Origin: Clostridia bacterium
GTDB taxonomy: Bacteria > Bacillota > Clostridia > Christensenellales > CAG-138
Assembly: GCA_017541305.1 (NCBI GenBank)
Contig: JAFXZJ010000025.1
Coordinates: forward strand, 44,834 to 108,833
Reading direction: 5' to 3'
Length of the DNA stretch: 64,000 bases
The notes below the pieces were generated by a model. It saw nothing but the letters and a program-made list of their open reading frames with translations, was not told the DNA's origin and did no database searches. Shown here piece by piece: positions 15,901 through 24,093 of the stretch (within the stretch, counting starts at the first letter, position 1; every line of letters starts with the position of its first letter). The position numbers were made by a program, and so were the translations under genes.

Positions 15901-15931
15901 TCACCTCCGCTTAGAGTATGAGCGGAGGTGA
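15901..15931 (-). promoter_or_regulatory. Perfect hairpin containing the ribosome site of the 73-residue gene
   Basis: TCACCTCCGCT and AGCGGAGGTGA form an 11-bp stem around a 9-nt loop. In the minus-strand RNA the 3' arm carries GGAGGUG, the ribosome site for ATG 15895. It could end transcripts of the upstream hydrolase or hide the ribosome site; the following T-run is weak. Confidence 0.65.
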
Positions 15932-15951
15932 ACGGAATTATTCATTATGGC

Positions 15952-16662
15952 TTACAGCAGCGATCTGACCAGCTCGGCGAGCTCGTTCGGATGCGTGACG
16001 GGTATCTCGTGCCCCGCGCCGCGTATCTCCACAAAGCTGCCGCGCGGTATCGCATCGGCAATGGCGGAGGCGTGCTCGCGCCTGATCGCCTCGTCCTTCT
16101 GCCCGTAGACGACCGTCGTTTCGCAAATGACGTTGGCAAGCTCGGAATTGGTTATATGGGGCTCGGTGAGCATAAGCCTCAAAAGCATCGCGGGCACGGG
16201 ATTCTTTTTTCTTTCCGCGAAGGAAAGCTCTTTTTTTATAGTGCGGATCATCTTGGGCTTTAAGCCGGAAGGATCGGAATTGACGCCGATCAATATGAGC
16301 TTGCGCACCCTGATCGAGCGCAGCGCCATGAGGATCGCGGTTATCGCGCCGTCGGAAAAGCCGATTATATCATATTCGCCTATGCCGAGCTTATCCTCCA
16401 TGAGCTTTATCGCGTCGTCGGCCATCAGCTCATAGCTTATATCAAGGGGCGTGTCGTCCTCGGCGGGCTCGGATCCGCCCTGCAGACGGCTGTCCATCAG
16501 CACGAACCCGCGCGAGGCGGAAAGCAGGGGCACGAATTTTTCGAAGATCTTCATGCTCTCCCCGTTGCCGTGGAGCAGCAAAGCCGGCGTCCTGAGCTTG
16601 AAATCCCTGACGCCCGCGAGCTCATAATTTATCAGCTGATCGTTTATTATGGCCTTTGGCAT
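15952..16662 (-). CDS. Alpha/beta hydrolase
   Basis: A 236-residue hydrolase of the alpha/beta fold. HGNGESM near residue 31 gives the oxyanion loop, the nucleophile is S103 in GFSDGA, the acid lies in VYGQKDEAIR, and the catalytic His is in GAGHEIP. Compact size without a lid domain; substrate cannot be told. GGAG lies 11 nt before ATG 16662. It has its own promoter divergent from glmS. Confidence 0.85.
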   Translation of the reverse strand: MPKAIINDQLINYELAGVRDFKLRTPALLLHGNGESMKIFEKFVPLLSASRGFVLMDSRLQGGSEPAEDDTPLDISYELMADDAIKLMEDKLGIGEYDIIGFSDGAITAILMALRSIRVRKLILIGVNSDPSGLKPKMIRTIKKELSFAERKKNPVPAMLLRLMLTEPHITNSELANVICETTVVYGQKDEAIRREHASAIADAIPRGSFVEIRGAGHEIPVTHPNELAELVRSLL

Positions 16663-16702
16663 AGCGTTTTATTCTCCGTAATGATCTTTTCACCCTTTGG
16701 GC

Positions 16703-16731
16703 ATTATAGCACAAAAGAATATAAAATGCAA
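16703..16731 (-). promoter_or_regulatory. Promoter of the alpha/beta hydrolase gene
   Basis: Minus strand TTGCAT (16731-16726), 17-nt spacer, TATAAT (16708-16703) with extended -10 TGC. Divergent from the glmS promoter. Confidence 0.7.
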
Positions 16732-16809
16732 ATAATCTTTGAATTTTCATCAAAAAAAGACCGGAATCGGGTAAAATCGGCCCTAGGGCTTCCCTATTGG
16801 CATTTTTAC

Positions 16810-16838
16810 TTGACAACTCGAATATTTTCTTATAAAAT
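16810..16838 (+). promoter_or_regulatory. glmS promoter
   Basis: Exact TTGACA (16810-16815) and TAAAAT (16833-16838) 17 nt apart. The transcript leader would be about 30 nt, too short for a glmS ribozyme. Confidence 0.7.
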
Positions 16839-16875
16839 TTTAAGGATATAAAGCTCTTGAAAAGGAGAACTGTTT

Positions 16876-18705
16876 ATGTGCGGTATAGTTGGTTTTACGG
16901 GAGTGGGCAACGCGACTCCCATCTTGATAGAAGGTCTTGAAACGCTCGCGTACCGCGGGTATGATTCGGCGGGCATAGCCGTTTGGGATGGCGAGAACAT
17001 CGTCATGCGCAAGGAAAAGGGCCAGCTGCAGAACCTGAAGGACATACTTGCTTCGGAGCCCATAGGCGGCAGCTGCGGCATTGGCCACACCCGCTGGGCG
17101 ACTCACGGCGAGCCCTCTTACATAAATTCGCATCCCCACGGGGACGACAAAAAGCAGCTGGTGCTGGTGCATAACGGCATTATAGAAAACTACGTCAAGC
17201 TGAAATCCATGCTGATCGACAAGGGCTGCAATTTCGTGTCGGATACCGATACCGAGGTGGTCGCGCAGCTGATAGGCGATCTGTATAAGGGCGATCCCCT
17301 TGCCGCGATAACCGCGGGCATACGCCTGCTTGAAGGCTCGTTCGCGCTGGCGATACTCTTCCGCGACGATCCCGACCGCATATACTGCGTCTGCAAGGAC
17401 AGCCCCATGGTGGTGGGTTACGGCAGGGACGGCGCGCACATCGCATCGGACATCCCCGCGATGCTATCCTACACCCGCGACGTGACGTTCATGGGCGATA
17501 AGCAGATCGCCGTGCTCTCGCCCGAGGGAATAGCCTTCTATGACGAATTCGGCACGCCCATCGACAAGGGCAGCACGCATATCGACTGGGATCTCGACGC
17601 CGCCAAGAAGGGCAGCTATGAGCACTATATGATGAAGGAGATCTGCGAGGAGCCGGTCGCGTTCCGCAAGACCGCCGAGCAGTACGTCTCGTTCAAATAC
17701 AGGAAGCTCAAGACCGACTGCTTCCCCTGGTCCGAAGAGGATGCGCAGAGCATAAAGCGCATACGTATAATCGGCTGCGGCACCGCCTATCACGCGGGGC
17801 TTCTGGGCAAGAAATATTTCAGCACCCTGGCAAAGATACCCGTTGAGGCCGAGATCGCATCCGAATTCAGATATTCCGATTACACGTTCGAGCCGGGCGA
17901 GATGCTGTTCGTCATCTCACAATCCGGCGAGACCGCCGATACGATAGCCGCTATGCGAATGGCGAAGCAGGCGGGAGTCAAGACCGTTGCCGTGTGCAAC
18001 GTGATAGGCTCCACCATCGCCCGCGAGGCCGACGATGTGCTGTTCACGTATGCCGGGCCCGAGATCGCCGTTGCCGCCACCAAATCATACCTGACGCAGG
18101 TAACGGTGCTCTTCCTTGCCGCGCTCTCGCTTGCCGAGGTGCGCGGGACCGTGACCGAGGAGCGCATCGCCTCGCTCATAACCGAGCTGGCCTCGATCCC
18201 CGCGGGCATGGAAAAGCTTATAGACAGCCGTGAGGAGATACAGTATTTCGCCAGCCGCGAATTCGTCGCGCAGCACGTGTTCTTCATAGGCCGCGGCATC
18301 GACTGCGCGCTGGCCATGGAGGCCGCGCTGAAGCTCAAGGAGATCAGCTACATACATTCCGAGGCCTATGCGGCAGGCGAGCTGAAGCACGGCACCATCG
18401 CCCTTATCGAGGACGGCACGCTTGTGATCGCGCTTGCCACCCAGGGCAGCCTTGCCGCAAAGACGGCAAGCAATATCGAGGAGGTGCGCGTAAGGGGCGC
18501 CAAGGTGCTGGGCCTGACCAACGGCGAGATGCCCGACGTGGACGCCCACTGCGCGAACGTGTGGCGCATCGACAAGACCAACGAGCTGCTTGCGCCCTTC
18601 CTTGCGATAATCCCCCTGCAGCTGTTCGCCTATTATATGGCGGTGCAGAAGGGCTGCTCGGTCGACAAGCCCAGGAACCTTGCCAAGAGCGTGACCGTTG
18701 AGTGA
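16876..18705 (+). CDS. glmS: Glutamine--fructose-6-phosphate aminotransferase (isomerizing)
   Basis: Makes glucosamine-6-phosphate from fructose-6-phosphate and glutamine, the first step to UDP-GlcNAc and peptidoglycan. 609 residues. The N-terminal Ntn glutaminase begins MCGIVGF with catalytic Cys2 after Met removal, and GHTRWATHG binds glutamine. Two SIS sugar-isomerase domains follow (SQSGETADT near residue 352, then a second around IHSEAYAAGELKHG). The C-terminus PRNLAKSVTVE is typical. AAAGGAG precedes the ATG. No ribozyme is present, so feedback control must be by another route. Confidence 0.97.
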   Translation: MCGIVGFTGVGNATPILIEGLETLAYRGYDSAGIAVWDGENIVMRKEKGQLQNLKDILASEPIGGSCGIGHTRWATHGEPSYINSHPHGDDKKQLVLVHNGIIENYVKLKSMLIDKGCNFVSDTDTEVVAQLIGDLYKGDPLAAITAGIRLLEGSFALAILFRDDPDRIYCVCKDSPMVVGYGRDGAHIASDIPAMLSYTRDVTFMGDKQIAVLSPEGIAFYDEFGTPIDKGSTHIDWDLDAAKKGSYEHYMMKEICEEPVAFRKTAEQYVSFKYRKLKTDCFPWSEEDAQSIKRIRIIGCGTAYHAGLLGKKYFSTLAKIPVEAEIASEFRYSDYTFEPGEMLFVISQSGETADTIAAMRMAKQAGVKTVAVCNVIGSTIAREADDVLFTYAGPEIAVAATKSYLTQVTVLFLAALSLAEVRGTVTEERIASLITELASIPAGMEKLIDSREEIQYFASREFVAQHVFFIGRGIDCALAMEAALKLKEISYIHSEAYAAGELKHGTIALIEDGTLVIALATQGSLAAKTASNIEEVRVRGAKVLGLTNGEMPDVDAHCANVWRIDKTNELLAPFLAIIPLQLFAYYMAVQKGCSVDKPRNLAKSVTVE

Positions 18706-18706
18706 T

Positions 18707-19120
18707 ATGGAAAAGAAAGTGTATTTCGCGGGCTCGATCCGCGGCGGGCGCGTTGACGCGGCCCTTTACCGCCGCATGATAGAGCATATAAAAAAGACCG
18801 CCGACGTGCTGACCGAGCACGTGGGCGACCTTGCCCTGAGCGCCCTTGAGGGGGAGCTTGACCGCGACAGGCTCATTTACGAGCAGGACACGGCGTGGAT
18901 ACGCGAATGCGATCTGCTGATAGCCGAGTGCACCTGCCCGTCGCTCGGTGTGGGATATGAGCTGGCCTATGCCGAAAAGCTGAACAAGCCCTGCTTCGTG
19001 TTCTATAACAGGGAGCGCGGAAACCTTTCGGCAATGATAAAGGGCGATCCGTATTATGAGCTTTTCCCGTATTCAACGGAGGATGAGATCGTAAAAGGGC
19101 TGGATTCGATATTGAAGTAA
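18707..19120 (+). CDS. DNPH1/Rcl-like nucleotide N-glycosidase
   Basis: A 137-residue protein of the nucleoside 2-deoxyribosyltransferase fold. YFAGSIRGGR at the start, VLTEHVG, the DRLIYEQDTAWI block with a candidate catalytic Glu/Asp, and EC-TCPSLGVGYEL match 2'-deoxynucleoside 5'-monophosphate N-hydrolase, which splits dNMPs into base and deoxyribose 5-phosphate. Its ATG is 1 nt after the glmS stop, so expression is coupled to glmS. A clear terminator follows. A transferase activity is the alternative. Confidence 0.8.
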   Translation: MEKKVYFAGSIRGGRVDAALYRRMIEHIKKTADVLTEHVGDLALSALEGELDRDRLIYEQDTAWIRECDLLIAECTCPSLGVGYELAYAEKLNKPCFVFYNRERGNLSAMIKGDPYYELFPYSTEDEIVKGLDSILK

Positions 19121-19123
19121 ACG

Positions 19124-19163
19124 AAAGCCGCGGAAGTGCGCAAGTGCGCAGCCGCGGCTTTTT
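19124..19163. terminator. Bidirectional terminator between the DNPH1-like gene and galM
   Basis: AAAGCCGCGG/CCGCGGCTTT outer stem (19124-19133, 19152-19161) with an inner GCGCA repeat pair, T-run on the plus side and matching A-run for the minus side. Confidence 0.85.
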
Positions 19164-19164
19164 A

Positions 19165-20163
19165 TTATGTATCGCACAGAAATTCGTATTCCGTCGTCTC
19201 CCGGAAGCGCTCTCCCGCCCTGAGCAGGGCCGGGGGAAACTCCGGTTTATTCGGGCTGTCGGGGAAATGCTGCGTTTCAAGGCAGAAGCCCCCGTTTTTG
19301 GGAAAGCTGCCCGCGGCGTCGAGATTTATGAAATTGCCCGTGTAGACGTGCACGCAGGGCTGTGTGGTGCGGCAGATGAGGCGCACGCCCGTTTTTGGGG
19401 AAAAGGCTTCCGCGCAGAGCGCAAGCGAGCCGCCGTTTTCGAGGGCGAAGCTGTGATCGAGGCCGCCGCAGGCGGAAAGCTCATCAACGGCGGAGATATC
19501 GCCTATCCTGCGCATTTCGGTGAAATCGAGCGGAGTGCCCGAGACGGGCAGCAGCCTGCCCGTGGGTATCATGCCGGGGCCGAGCTCGGCATATTTTTCG
19601 GCGTTCACGCGCAAAGCGTGCGCTTTGACGTCTCCCCCGCCGTCGAGATTGAAATAGCTGTGGTTGGTGATGTTGATATAGGTGTCGGCGCTGCTCTCGG
19701 CCCCGTAAACGAAGCGAAGCGCGCTCCCATTAAGCGTGACTTCGGCGGTCAGGCGAAGCTCGCCGGGGAAGCCCTCGTCCATATCGGGGCTTGTGAGGCT
19801 GAACCGCACGCCGTTTTCGATCGGCTCCGCGTCATAGAAGCGCTTGTGGAAGCCGCCGTGGAGATGGTTTTCGCCGTCGTTCCTTTCGAGGGCGTATTCG
19901 CGCCCGTTCAGGGTGAAGCGCGCGTTCCCTATGCGCCCGGCGTATCTGCCGACGGAAGCGCCCACGCAGGAAGTTCCCCGCGCATAGCCGCCCGCGTCGG
20001 GATAGCCCAGCACGGCGTTCACTCCGGCGGCCTTTACGCGAACGAATACCAGCGTGCAGCCGAGATCGGTGAGGCCGACCGAAAGGTCCTCCGACTCGAG
20101 CATGAAAAGGCGCGCCGCGCGCCCGCCTGCGATACCGAATGGTTTTTCAAATATATTTGTCAT
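19165..20163 (-). CDS. galM: Aldose 1-epimerase (galactose mutarotase)
   Basis: A 332-residue beta-sandwich enzyme interconverting alpha and beta anomers of galactose or glucose. Motifs: GRYAGRIGNARF, NHLHGG near residue 98, NITNHSYFNLDG with the catalytic His, and the catalytic Glu in CLETQHFPD near residue 301. No ribosome site before ATG 20163, while TATAAT ends 6 nt upstream; it may be translated from a leaderless mRNA. The galE gene lies far away in another operon. Confidence 0.92.
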   Translation of the reverse strand: MTNIFEKPFGIAGGRAARLFMLESEDLSVGLTDLGCTLVFVRVKAAGVNAVLGYPDAGGYARGTSCVGASVGRYAGRIGNARFTLNGREYALERNDGENHLHGGFHKRFYDAEPIENGVRFSLTSPDMDEGFPGELRLTAEVTLNGSALRFVYGAESSADTYINITNHSYFNLDGGGDVKAHALRVNAEKYAELGPGMIPTGRLLPVSGTPLDFTEMRRIGDISAVDELSACGGLDHSFALENGGSLALCAEAFSPKTGVRLICRTTQPCVHVYTGNFINLDAAGSFPKNGGFCLETQHFPDSPNKPEFPPALLRAGERFRETTEYEFLCDT

Positions 20164-20169
20164 ACGGGC

Positions 20170-20175
20170 ATTATA
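20170..20175 (-). promoter_or_regulatory. Extended -10 directly before the galM ATG
   Basis: Minus strand TGATATAAT with core at 20175-20170 and a weak TTTTCA 17 nt upstream. The ATG at 20163 follows after 6 nt. Confidence 0.55.
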
Positions 20176-20273
20176 TCACGCGAAACGGCATTTGAAAAGA
20201 GCGCTTTCAAAAGTTTCGCGCGGAAGCCTGTTTTTTGAGGCGAACCCGCTTAAAAACCGTGTTTTCGCACGTG

Positions 20274-20302
20274 TTGACACGCTTTTTTACAGATGCTATA
20301 AT
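20274..20302 (+). promoter_or_regulatory. Promoter of the Na/Ca antiporter gene
   Basis: Exact TTGACA (20274-20279), 17-nt spacer, exact TATAAT (20297-20302) with extended -10 TGC. Confidence 0.85.
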
Positions 20303-20333
20303 CTCCTTACCATCATACGGAGGAAATCATTTC

Positions 20334-21350
20334 ATGCTTGAATTCGTAAGCAATTGGGTCACCGGAGCCGACGGTCTCAACCTCGGTCTCATAGGCGCCA
20401 TCATACTCTTTATCATCGGCTTCGCCGCGCTCATCAAGGGCGGCGACTGGTTCGTCGACGGCTCCGTCGGCATCGCCAAGAAATTCCATCTGCCCGAGCT
20501 GCTGATCGGCGCGACGGTCGTGTCCATCGGCACCACCCTGCCCGAGGTCATGGTCTCCGCAACGAGCGCGGCAAAGGGCGTGAGCTCCATCGCCTACGGC
20601 AACGCGATAGGCTCGGTCATATGCAACACCGCGCTGATCGCCGCGCTGACGGTGGCGATACGCCCCTCGCTTGTCAACCGCAAGGCGCTTGCCATTCCCG
20701 TTATATCCTTCTTCATCGCGGCGTTCTTCTATGCGGGCGTGGCAATCTTTGCAAGGGAGTTCTCAAGGCCCGTTGGCATAATACTCCTTGCAATGTTCGT
20801 GATATACATGATCATCACCGTAATGCAGGCGATCAGGCATCCCGACGATGCCGAGACCGAGGAGATCGAAAAGCAGCTGAGCCTGTTCAAGAGCATAGTG
20901 CTGTTGGTGCTGGGCGCGGCGCTCATCGCCGTTGGCGCGAACTTCCTTGTTGACAACGGCACCTATATCGCAAGGGCCGTGGGCGTGCCCGAGACGGTCA
21001 TTGCCCTCACCTTCGTTGCCCTGGGCACCTCGCTTCCCGAGCTCGTCACCGCCATCACTTCCCTTGTCAAGGGCCACGGCGCGCTTTCCCTGGGCAACGT
21101 GATCGGCGCGAACATATTCAATATCGTGCTCGTATCCGGCATGGCGATCACCATAAAGCCCTTTGCGTTGCCCGCCGAAAAGCTCATCGGCGGCATGAAC
21201 GCCTCGCTCGTGGTCGATATGCCCGTGATGTTCCTCGTAATGGGCATACTCACACTGCCCGCCGTGTTCTCCGGCAAGCTCAAGAGGTGGCAGGGCATTG
21301 CGCTCCTCGCCATCTATATAGGGTTCGTTGTGTTCCAGTTCGTGGGATGA
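20334..21350 (+). CDS. Calcium/sodium antiporter (CaCA family, YrbG-like)
   Basis: A 338-residue integral membrane exchanger with about ten transmembrane helices in two halves. The two alpha-repeats that bind cations are clear: GTTLPEVMVSATSA with GNAIGSVICN in the first half, and GTSLPELVTAITSL with GNVIGANIFN in the second. A hydrophilic loop (HPDDAETEEIEKQ) separates the halves. CGGAGG stands eight nt before ATG 20334; upstream in-frame codons overlap the promoter. Likely exports Ca2+ in exchange for Na+ or H+. Confidence 0.92.
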   Translation: MLEFVSNWVTGADGLNLGLIGAIILFIIGFAALIKGGDWFVDGSVGIAKKFHLPELLIGATVVSIGTTLPEVMVSATSAAKGVSSIAYGNAIGSVICNTALIAALTVAIRPSLVNRKALAIPVISFFIAAFFYAGVAIFAREFSRPVGIILLAMFVIYMIITVMQAIRHPDDAETEEIEKQLSLFKSIVLLVLGAALIAVGANFLVDNGTYIARAVGVPETVIALTFVALGTSLPELVTAITSLVKGHGALSLGNVIGANIFNIVLVSGMAITIKPFALPAEKLIGGMNASLVVDMPVMFLVMGILTLPAVFSGKLKRWQGIALLAIYIGFVVFQFVG

Positions 21351-21378
21351 TCAAGGCCCCGAGAGATTTTGCCAACAG

Positions 21379-21404
21379 AAAAAGCCCGCGATCGCGGGCT
21401 TTTT
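21379..21404. terminator. Bidirectional terminator between antiporter and STAS-kinase genes
   Basis: A perfect 26-nt palindrome: AAAAAGCCCGCGA followed by its complement, with A and T ends serving both directions. The convergent genes end 28 nt before and 15 nt after it. Confidence 0.88.
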
Positions 21405-21419
21405 AACTTGCTTATCGGC

Positions 21420-22589
21420 TCAGAACGTGAGCTCGTCGATCTCTTCGGCAAGCTCCTCGAGGCGGGGCGCGAAATGCGAGATCCATTTTTTGCCGGTTTC
21501 GGAATCCTTTCCGAATTTGCGTACGGCGTGATCAAGCAGGCGCATACAGCTTAACAGCTCGGCCTTCTTTTCGGCCGTCTCAACGTCTCCGCTTGCCCCA
21601 ATGTATTCTTCAAGCGAGAGGCGCCAGAACTCGCGCACGGAGTCATAGCTTATGCCGAAATAGTGCATCGCCTCGGCATGGTCCATCTCGGTAAACCCGC
21701 GGTAAGCGCAGCGCATGAGCGCGAGCTCGAATATGGGATGCCCGGTGCAGAGGGTGTCCATATCGATCAGCATCAGCTCGTCCTTCTGCTGCAATATGTT
21801 ATTGATGTGATAATCGCCGTGGAGCAGATGCGGATCGTCGGGCACCGCTTCGATCAGTGATACGAGCTTTTCATGCGCCGGATCCGACACCGTGCCGCGG
21901 AGCCTCTGCGCACGGGGCAGCATGCGGTCCTTCATGCGGGGCAGCGTGTCGGCCTTGGGCACCAGCGTGTGCATCTCCTTTAAAAGATCTATGCTCTTTT
22001 TTGCGGCTTCGCCGATCGTGAGCCTGCCGGAGGCGATGAGGTTTGAAAAGCTGTTCGCCTCGATAAGCTCGAACACGGAGCCGTAGCCGCCGCTTTCTAT
22101 GCGCACGACGTCATAGGGTATCGCCGTGGGCACGCCCATTATCAGCGCCGTCCTTGCCAGCTCGCGCTCGCGGTGTATCTCGTCGAGGCTTTCGGGAGCA
22201 AGAAATACCTTTACGACCGTTTCGCGGTCGATACGGTAGACGTTGCCGTTTGCGCCGCGGCCTATCACGTCGCAGCCTTCCACCGAGATCGTGCGGTAGG
22301 ACTTGCGGGTGGTGATCATCTCGGTCAGCCCGGTCATCTCGAGGATATCGTAGATCTCAGACGATACGTTCACGAGCTCCATATCGGGGACCGTCTTTTT
22401 GAGCCTGATGAAAAGACGCAGGCCTGCGCTGGAAACGTATTCCAGCTTTTCGCAGTCGAGCGTCAGGGCGCCCTGGCCTCCGCTGCCGATTATGCGGCTT
22501 ATCTCCTGCCAAACGGATTCGGCATTGTTCGAGGTGAGCCTGCCTTCGGGATAAAGCACGAGCCTTTCATCCTGTTTGCCGTATCTCAT
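21420..22589 (-). CDS. STAS domain--APH-like kinase fusion
   Basis: 389 residues. Residues 1-95 form a STAS domain of the anti-anti-sigma type with the phospho-acceptor region YVSSAGLR. Residues about 105-389 are a phosphotransferase of the APH/choline kinase group: glycine loop GRGANGNVYRID, ATP-binding lysine in VVKVF, catalytic HGDYHINN, and metal-binding LIDMDT. All key kinase residues are present. It is the last gene of a four-gene module with a stand-alone STAS and an RsbW-type kinase. The phospho-acceptor is unknown; a small molecule or a module protein are both possible. Confidence 0.88.
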   Translation of the reverse strand: MRYGKQDERLVLYPEGRLTSNNAESVWQEISRIIGSGGQGALTLDCEKLEYVSSAGLRLFIRLKKTVPDMELVNVSSEIYDILEMTGLTEMITTRKSYRTISVEGCDVIGRGANGNVYRIDRETVVKVFLAPESLDEIHRERELARTALIMGVPTAIPYDVVRIESGGYGSVFELIEANSFSNLIASGRLTIGEAAKKSIDLLKEMHTLVPKADTLPRMKDRMLPRAQRLRGTVSDPAHEKLVSLIEAVPDDPHLLHGDYHINNILQQKDELMLIDMDTLCTGHPIFELALMRCAYRGFTEMDHAEAMHYFGISYDSVREFWRLSLEEYIGASGDVETAEKKAELLSCMRLLDHAVRKFGKDSETGKKWISHFAPRLEELAEEIDELTF

Positions 22590-22610
22590 TCCGGTCCTGT
22601 CCTTTCGGGT

Positions 22611-23009
22611 TCAAACAAAGCGTTTGGTGATGGTGGTGACGTTTTCGGCCCCGATCCTTGCATAGGCCGTTTCGTCCATAAGATTCTTGACTATGAATAC
22701 GCCGAGGCCGCCTTCCCTGCGCTTTTCGATGGGAAGGGTAACGTCGGGATCCTCCGCGGCAAACGGATCGTAGGGTATGCCGAAATCGCGGAACTCGACA
22801 GAGGCCCATTCACCCGGCCTGCCGCTGACGCTCACGCTGCAGGGACCCGCGGCCCCTCCGTAAGCATAATAGGCGATGTTGGTGAAGAGCTCGTCGACGG
22901 CGATATCGAATTTGGTCATGAGCTTAACGGGGCATTCGAGCGCCTCGAGCCGCTCATTGACGAAATCGATCACCTTTTCATTGTTTTTTGTGCTTGCCTC
23001 GATATCCAT
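22611..23009 (-). CDS. RsbW/SpoIIAB-type anti-sigma ATP-binding protein
   Basis: 132 residues, GHKL ATPase fold. The N box is FDIAVDELFTNIAYYAY (about residues 34-50), the G1 box FRDFGIPYDP and the G2 box GGLGVFIVKNLMD. Such proteins phosphorylate STAS partners and hold a sigma factor or other target in the alternate state. The start is 12 nt after the STAS gene stop. No sigma factor is encoded in the module, so the target may be elsewhere or not a sigma factor. Confidence 0.88.
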   Translation of the reverse strand: MDIEASTKNNEKVIDFVNERLEALECPVKLMTKFDIAVDELFTNIAYYAYGGAAGPCSVSVSGRPGEWASVEFRDFGIPYDPFAAEDPDVTLPIEKRREGGLGVFIVKNLMDETAYARIGAENVTTITKRFV

Positions 23010-23021
23010 TCTTCCGGTCAG

Positions 23022-23312
23022 TCAAGACTCGATATTCAGTATGTCGGAAAAGCCCGTTACGTCGAATATCTCGGTGATCATCTCGTTGGGATGCAGCACC
23101 TTCAAATTGCCCTGCATGCGTTTATGCGTGCCAAGCAGCAGGCGCAGACCCGCGGAGGAGATATATTCGAGCTGCTCGAAATCGAGCACGAGCTCCTCGA
23201 CGGAGCTGAGATCCTTAAGCTCCTCCTCAAGCCGGGGCGCGGTGGTGGTGTCGAGCCTGCCGACGACCTTGACCAGGAGCTTATTGCCTTCGAAATATTT
23301 ATTGACGATCAT
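23022..23312 (-). CDS. STAS domain anti-sigma factor antagonist
   Basis: 96 residues, one STAS domain: GRLDTTTAPRLEEEL near the start and EYISSAGLRLLL with the conserved serine that the partner kinase phosphorylates in SpoIIAA/RsbV proteins. Its ATG is 1 nt after the preceding stop. Expected to compete for the anti-sigma ATPase encoded next. Confidence 0.9.
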   Translation of the reverse strand: MIVNKYFEGNKLLVKVVGRLDTTTAPRLEEELKDLSSVEELVLDFEQLEYISSAGLRLLLGTHKRMQGNLKVLHPNEMITEIFDVTGFSDILNIES

Positions 23313-23313
23313 A

Positions 23314-23913
23314 TCAGTTCTCCTTTTTCATCTTTTTGTAGATTATCATTTCGACGGTCCCGCCCTTGATGCCGATCCTTACTTCATCGGCAAGGTTGGC
23401 GACGATGGATCGCTCCAACTCGTCCCATTCCTCGGCGTCCTTCTTTTCCTGCATAAAGGCGCGGTAATTGTTCAGCGACCAATAGGCGTTGTACAACCCC
23501 GTCAGATCCTCCTCGGAGCCCATCCAGCCGGAATCGAGGAAGCGTATCGCACCGGGCTCATCGGGCTCGAATACCCGCTCGAACAGGCAGCGGAGCTTGC
23601 CCATGACGCCCACCGCGGCGATGTTTGCGCCGTCAGTGGAGGCCTCCATAAGCTTTCTGCGCTTCTCCCTGTCCATAACGGTGTCGGTGATGAGGTGCAG
23701 GCGGTATTCGTCCGCCTCGTCCTCGATAAAGAACCTTGCCTCCACCTCGCCGGTGAGCTGGCGGAGCATGCCCATCATTTCCTCGGAGAGCAGCCGCAGC
23801 CAAAGCGCCTGCTTGTCGGAAAGCCCCTTGTACTTTGCAACGGCTTCCGCCTGGAAGAGCGCCTCATCGACGCCTTCGCCCGAAGCGCACACGTTTATAA
23901 TATCGGATCTCAC
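23314..23913 (-). CDS. Leading gene of the partner-switch module, possible degenerate GHKL protein
   Basis: 199 residues. The middle (QALWLRLLSEEMMGMLRQL) resembles an N box of the GHKL fold, but no G1 or G2 glycine boxes are evident, so ATP binding is doubtful. The rest is a mix of strands and charged helices (VRIGIKGGTVEMIIYKKM at the end). Start is GTG 23913, five nt after GGGAGGTG; an ATG seven codons earlier has no ribosome site. Cotranscribed with the STAS gene (1-nt gap). I do not recognise a family with certainty. Confidence 0.65.
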   Translation of the reverse strand: MRSDIINVCASGEGVDEALFQAEAVAKYKGLSDKQALWLRLLSEEMMGMLRQLTGEVEARFFIEDEADEYRLHLITDTVMDREKRRKLMEASTDGANIAAVGVMGKLRCLFERVFEPDEPGAIRFLDSGWMGSEEDLTGLYNAYWSLNNYRAFMQEKKDAEEWDELERSIVANLADEVRIGIKGGTVEMIIYKKMKKEN

Positions 23914-23954
23914 AAAAACACCTCCCGTGTTCATGGCAATATTTACTCGTTTAT

Positions 23955-23983
23955 ATTGTAACTCATAATTCCCAAAAGCGCAA
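23955..23983 (-). promoter_or_regulatory. Promoter of the partner-switch operon
   Basis: Minus strand TTGCGC (23983-23978), 17-nt spacer, TACAAT (23960-23955), about 40 nt before the GTG start. Confidence 0.55.
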
Positions 23984-24019
23984 TAACCAATATGCAGAAT
24001 AATATAATTTAAAAATACC

Positions 24020-24048
24020 TTGTGTTAAAAGGAAAAGCGGAGTAAAAT
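24020..24048 (+). promoter_or_regulatory. typA promoter
   Basis: TTGTGT (24020-24025), 17-nt spacer, TAAAAT (24043-24048), 45 nt before the typA ATG. Confidence 0.55.
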
Positions 24049-24093
24049 ACCATTTTGTGAATTAAATTTTCAAAAATCCGCAAGAGGTCTTTT

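Noticed and set aside
16839-16875. glmS ribozyme before glmS
   Set aside because: The expected leader is only about 30 nt and none of the ribozyme core is seen.
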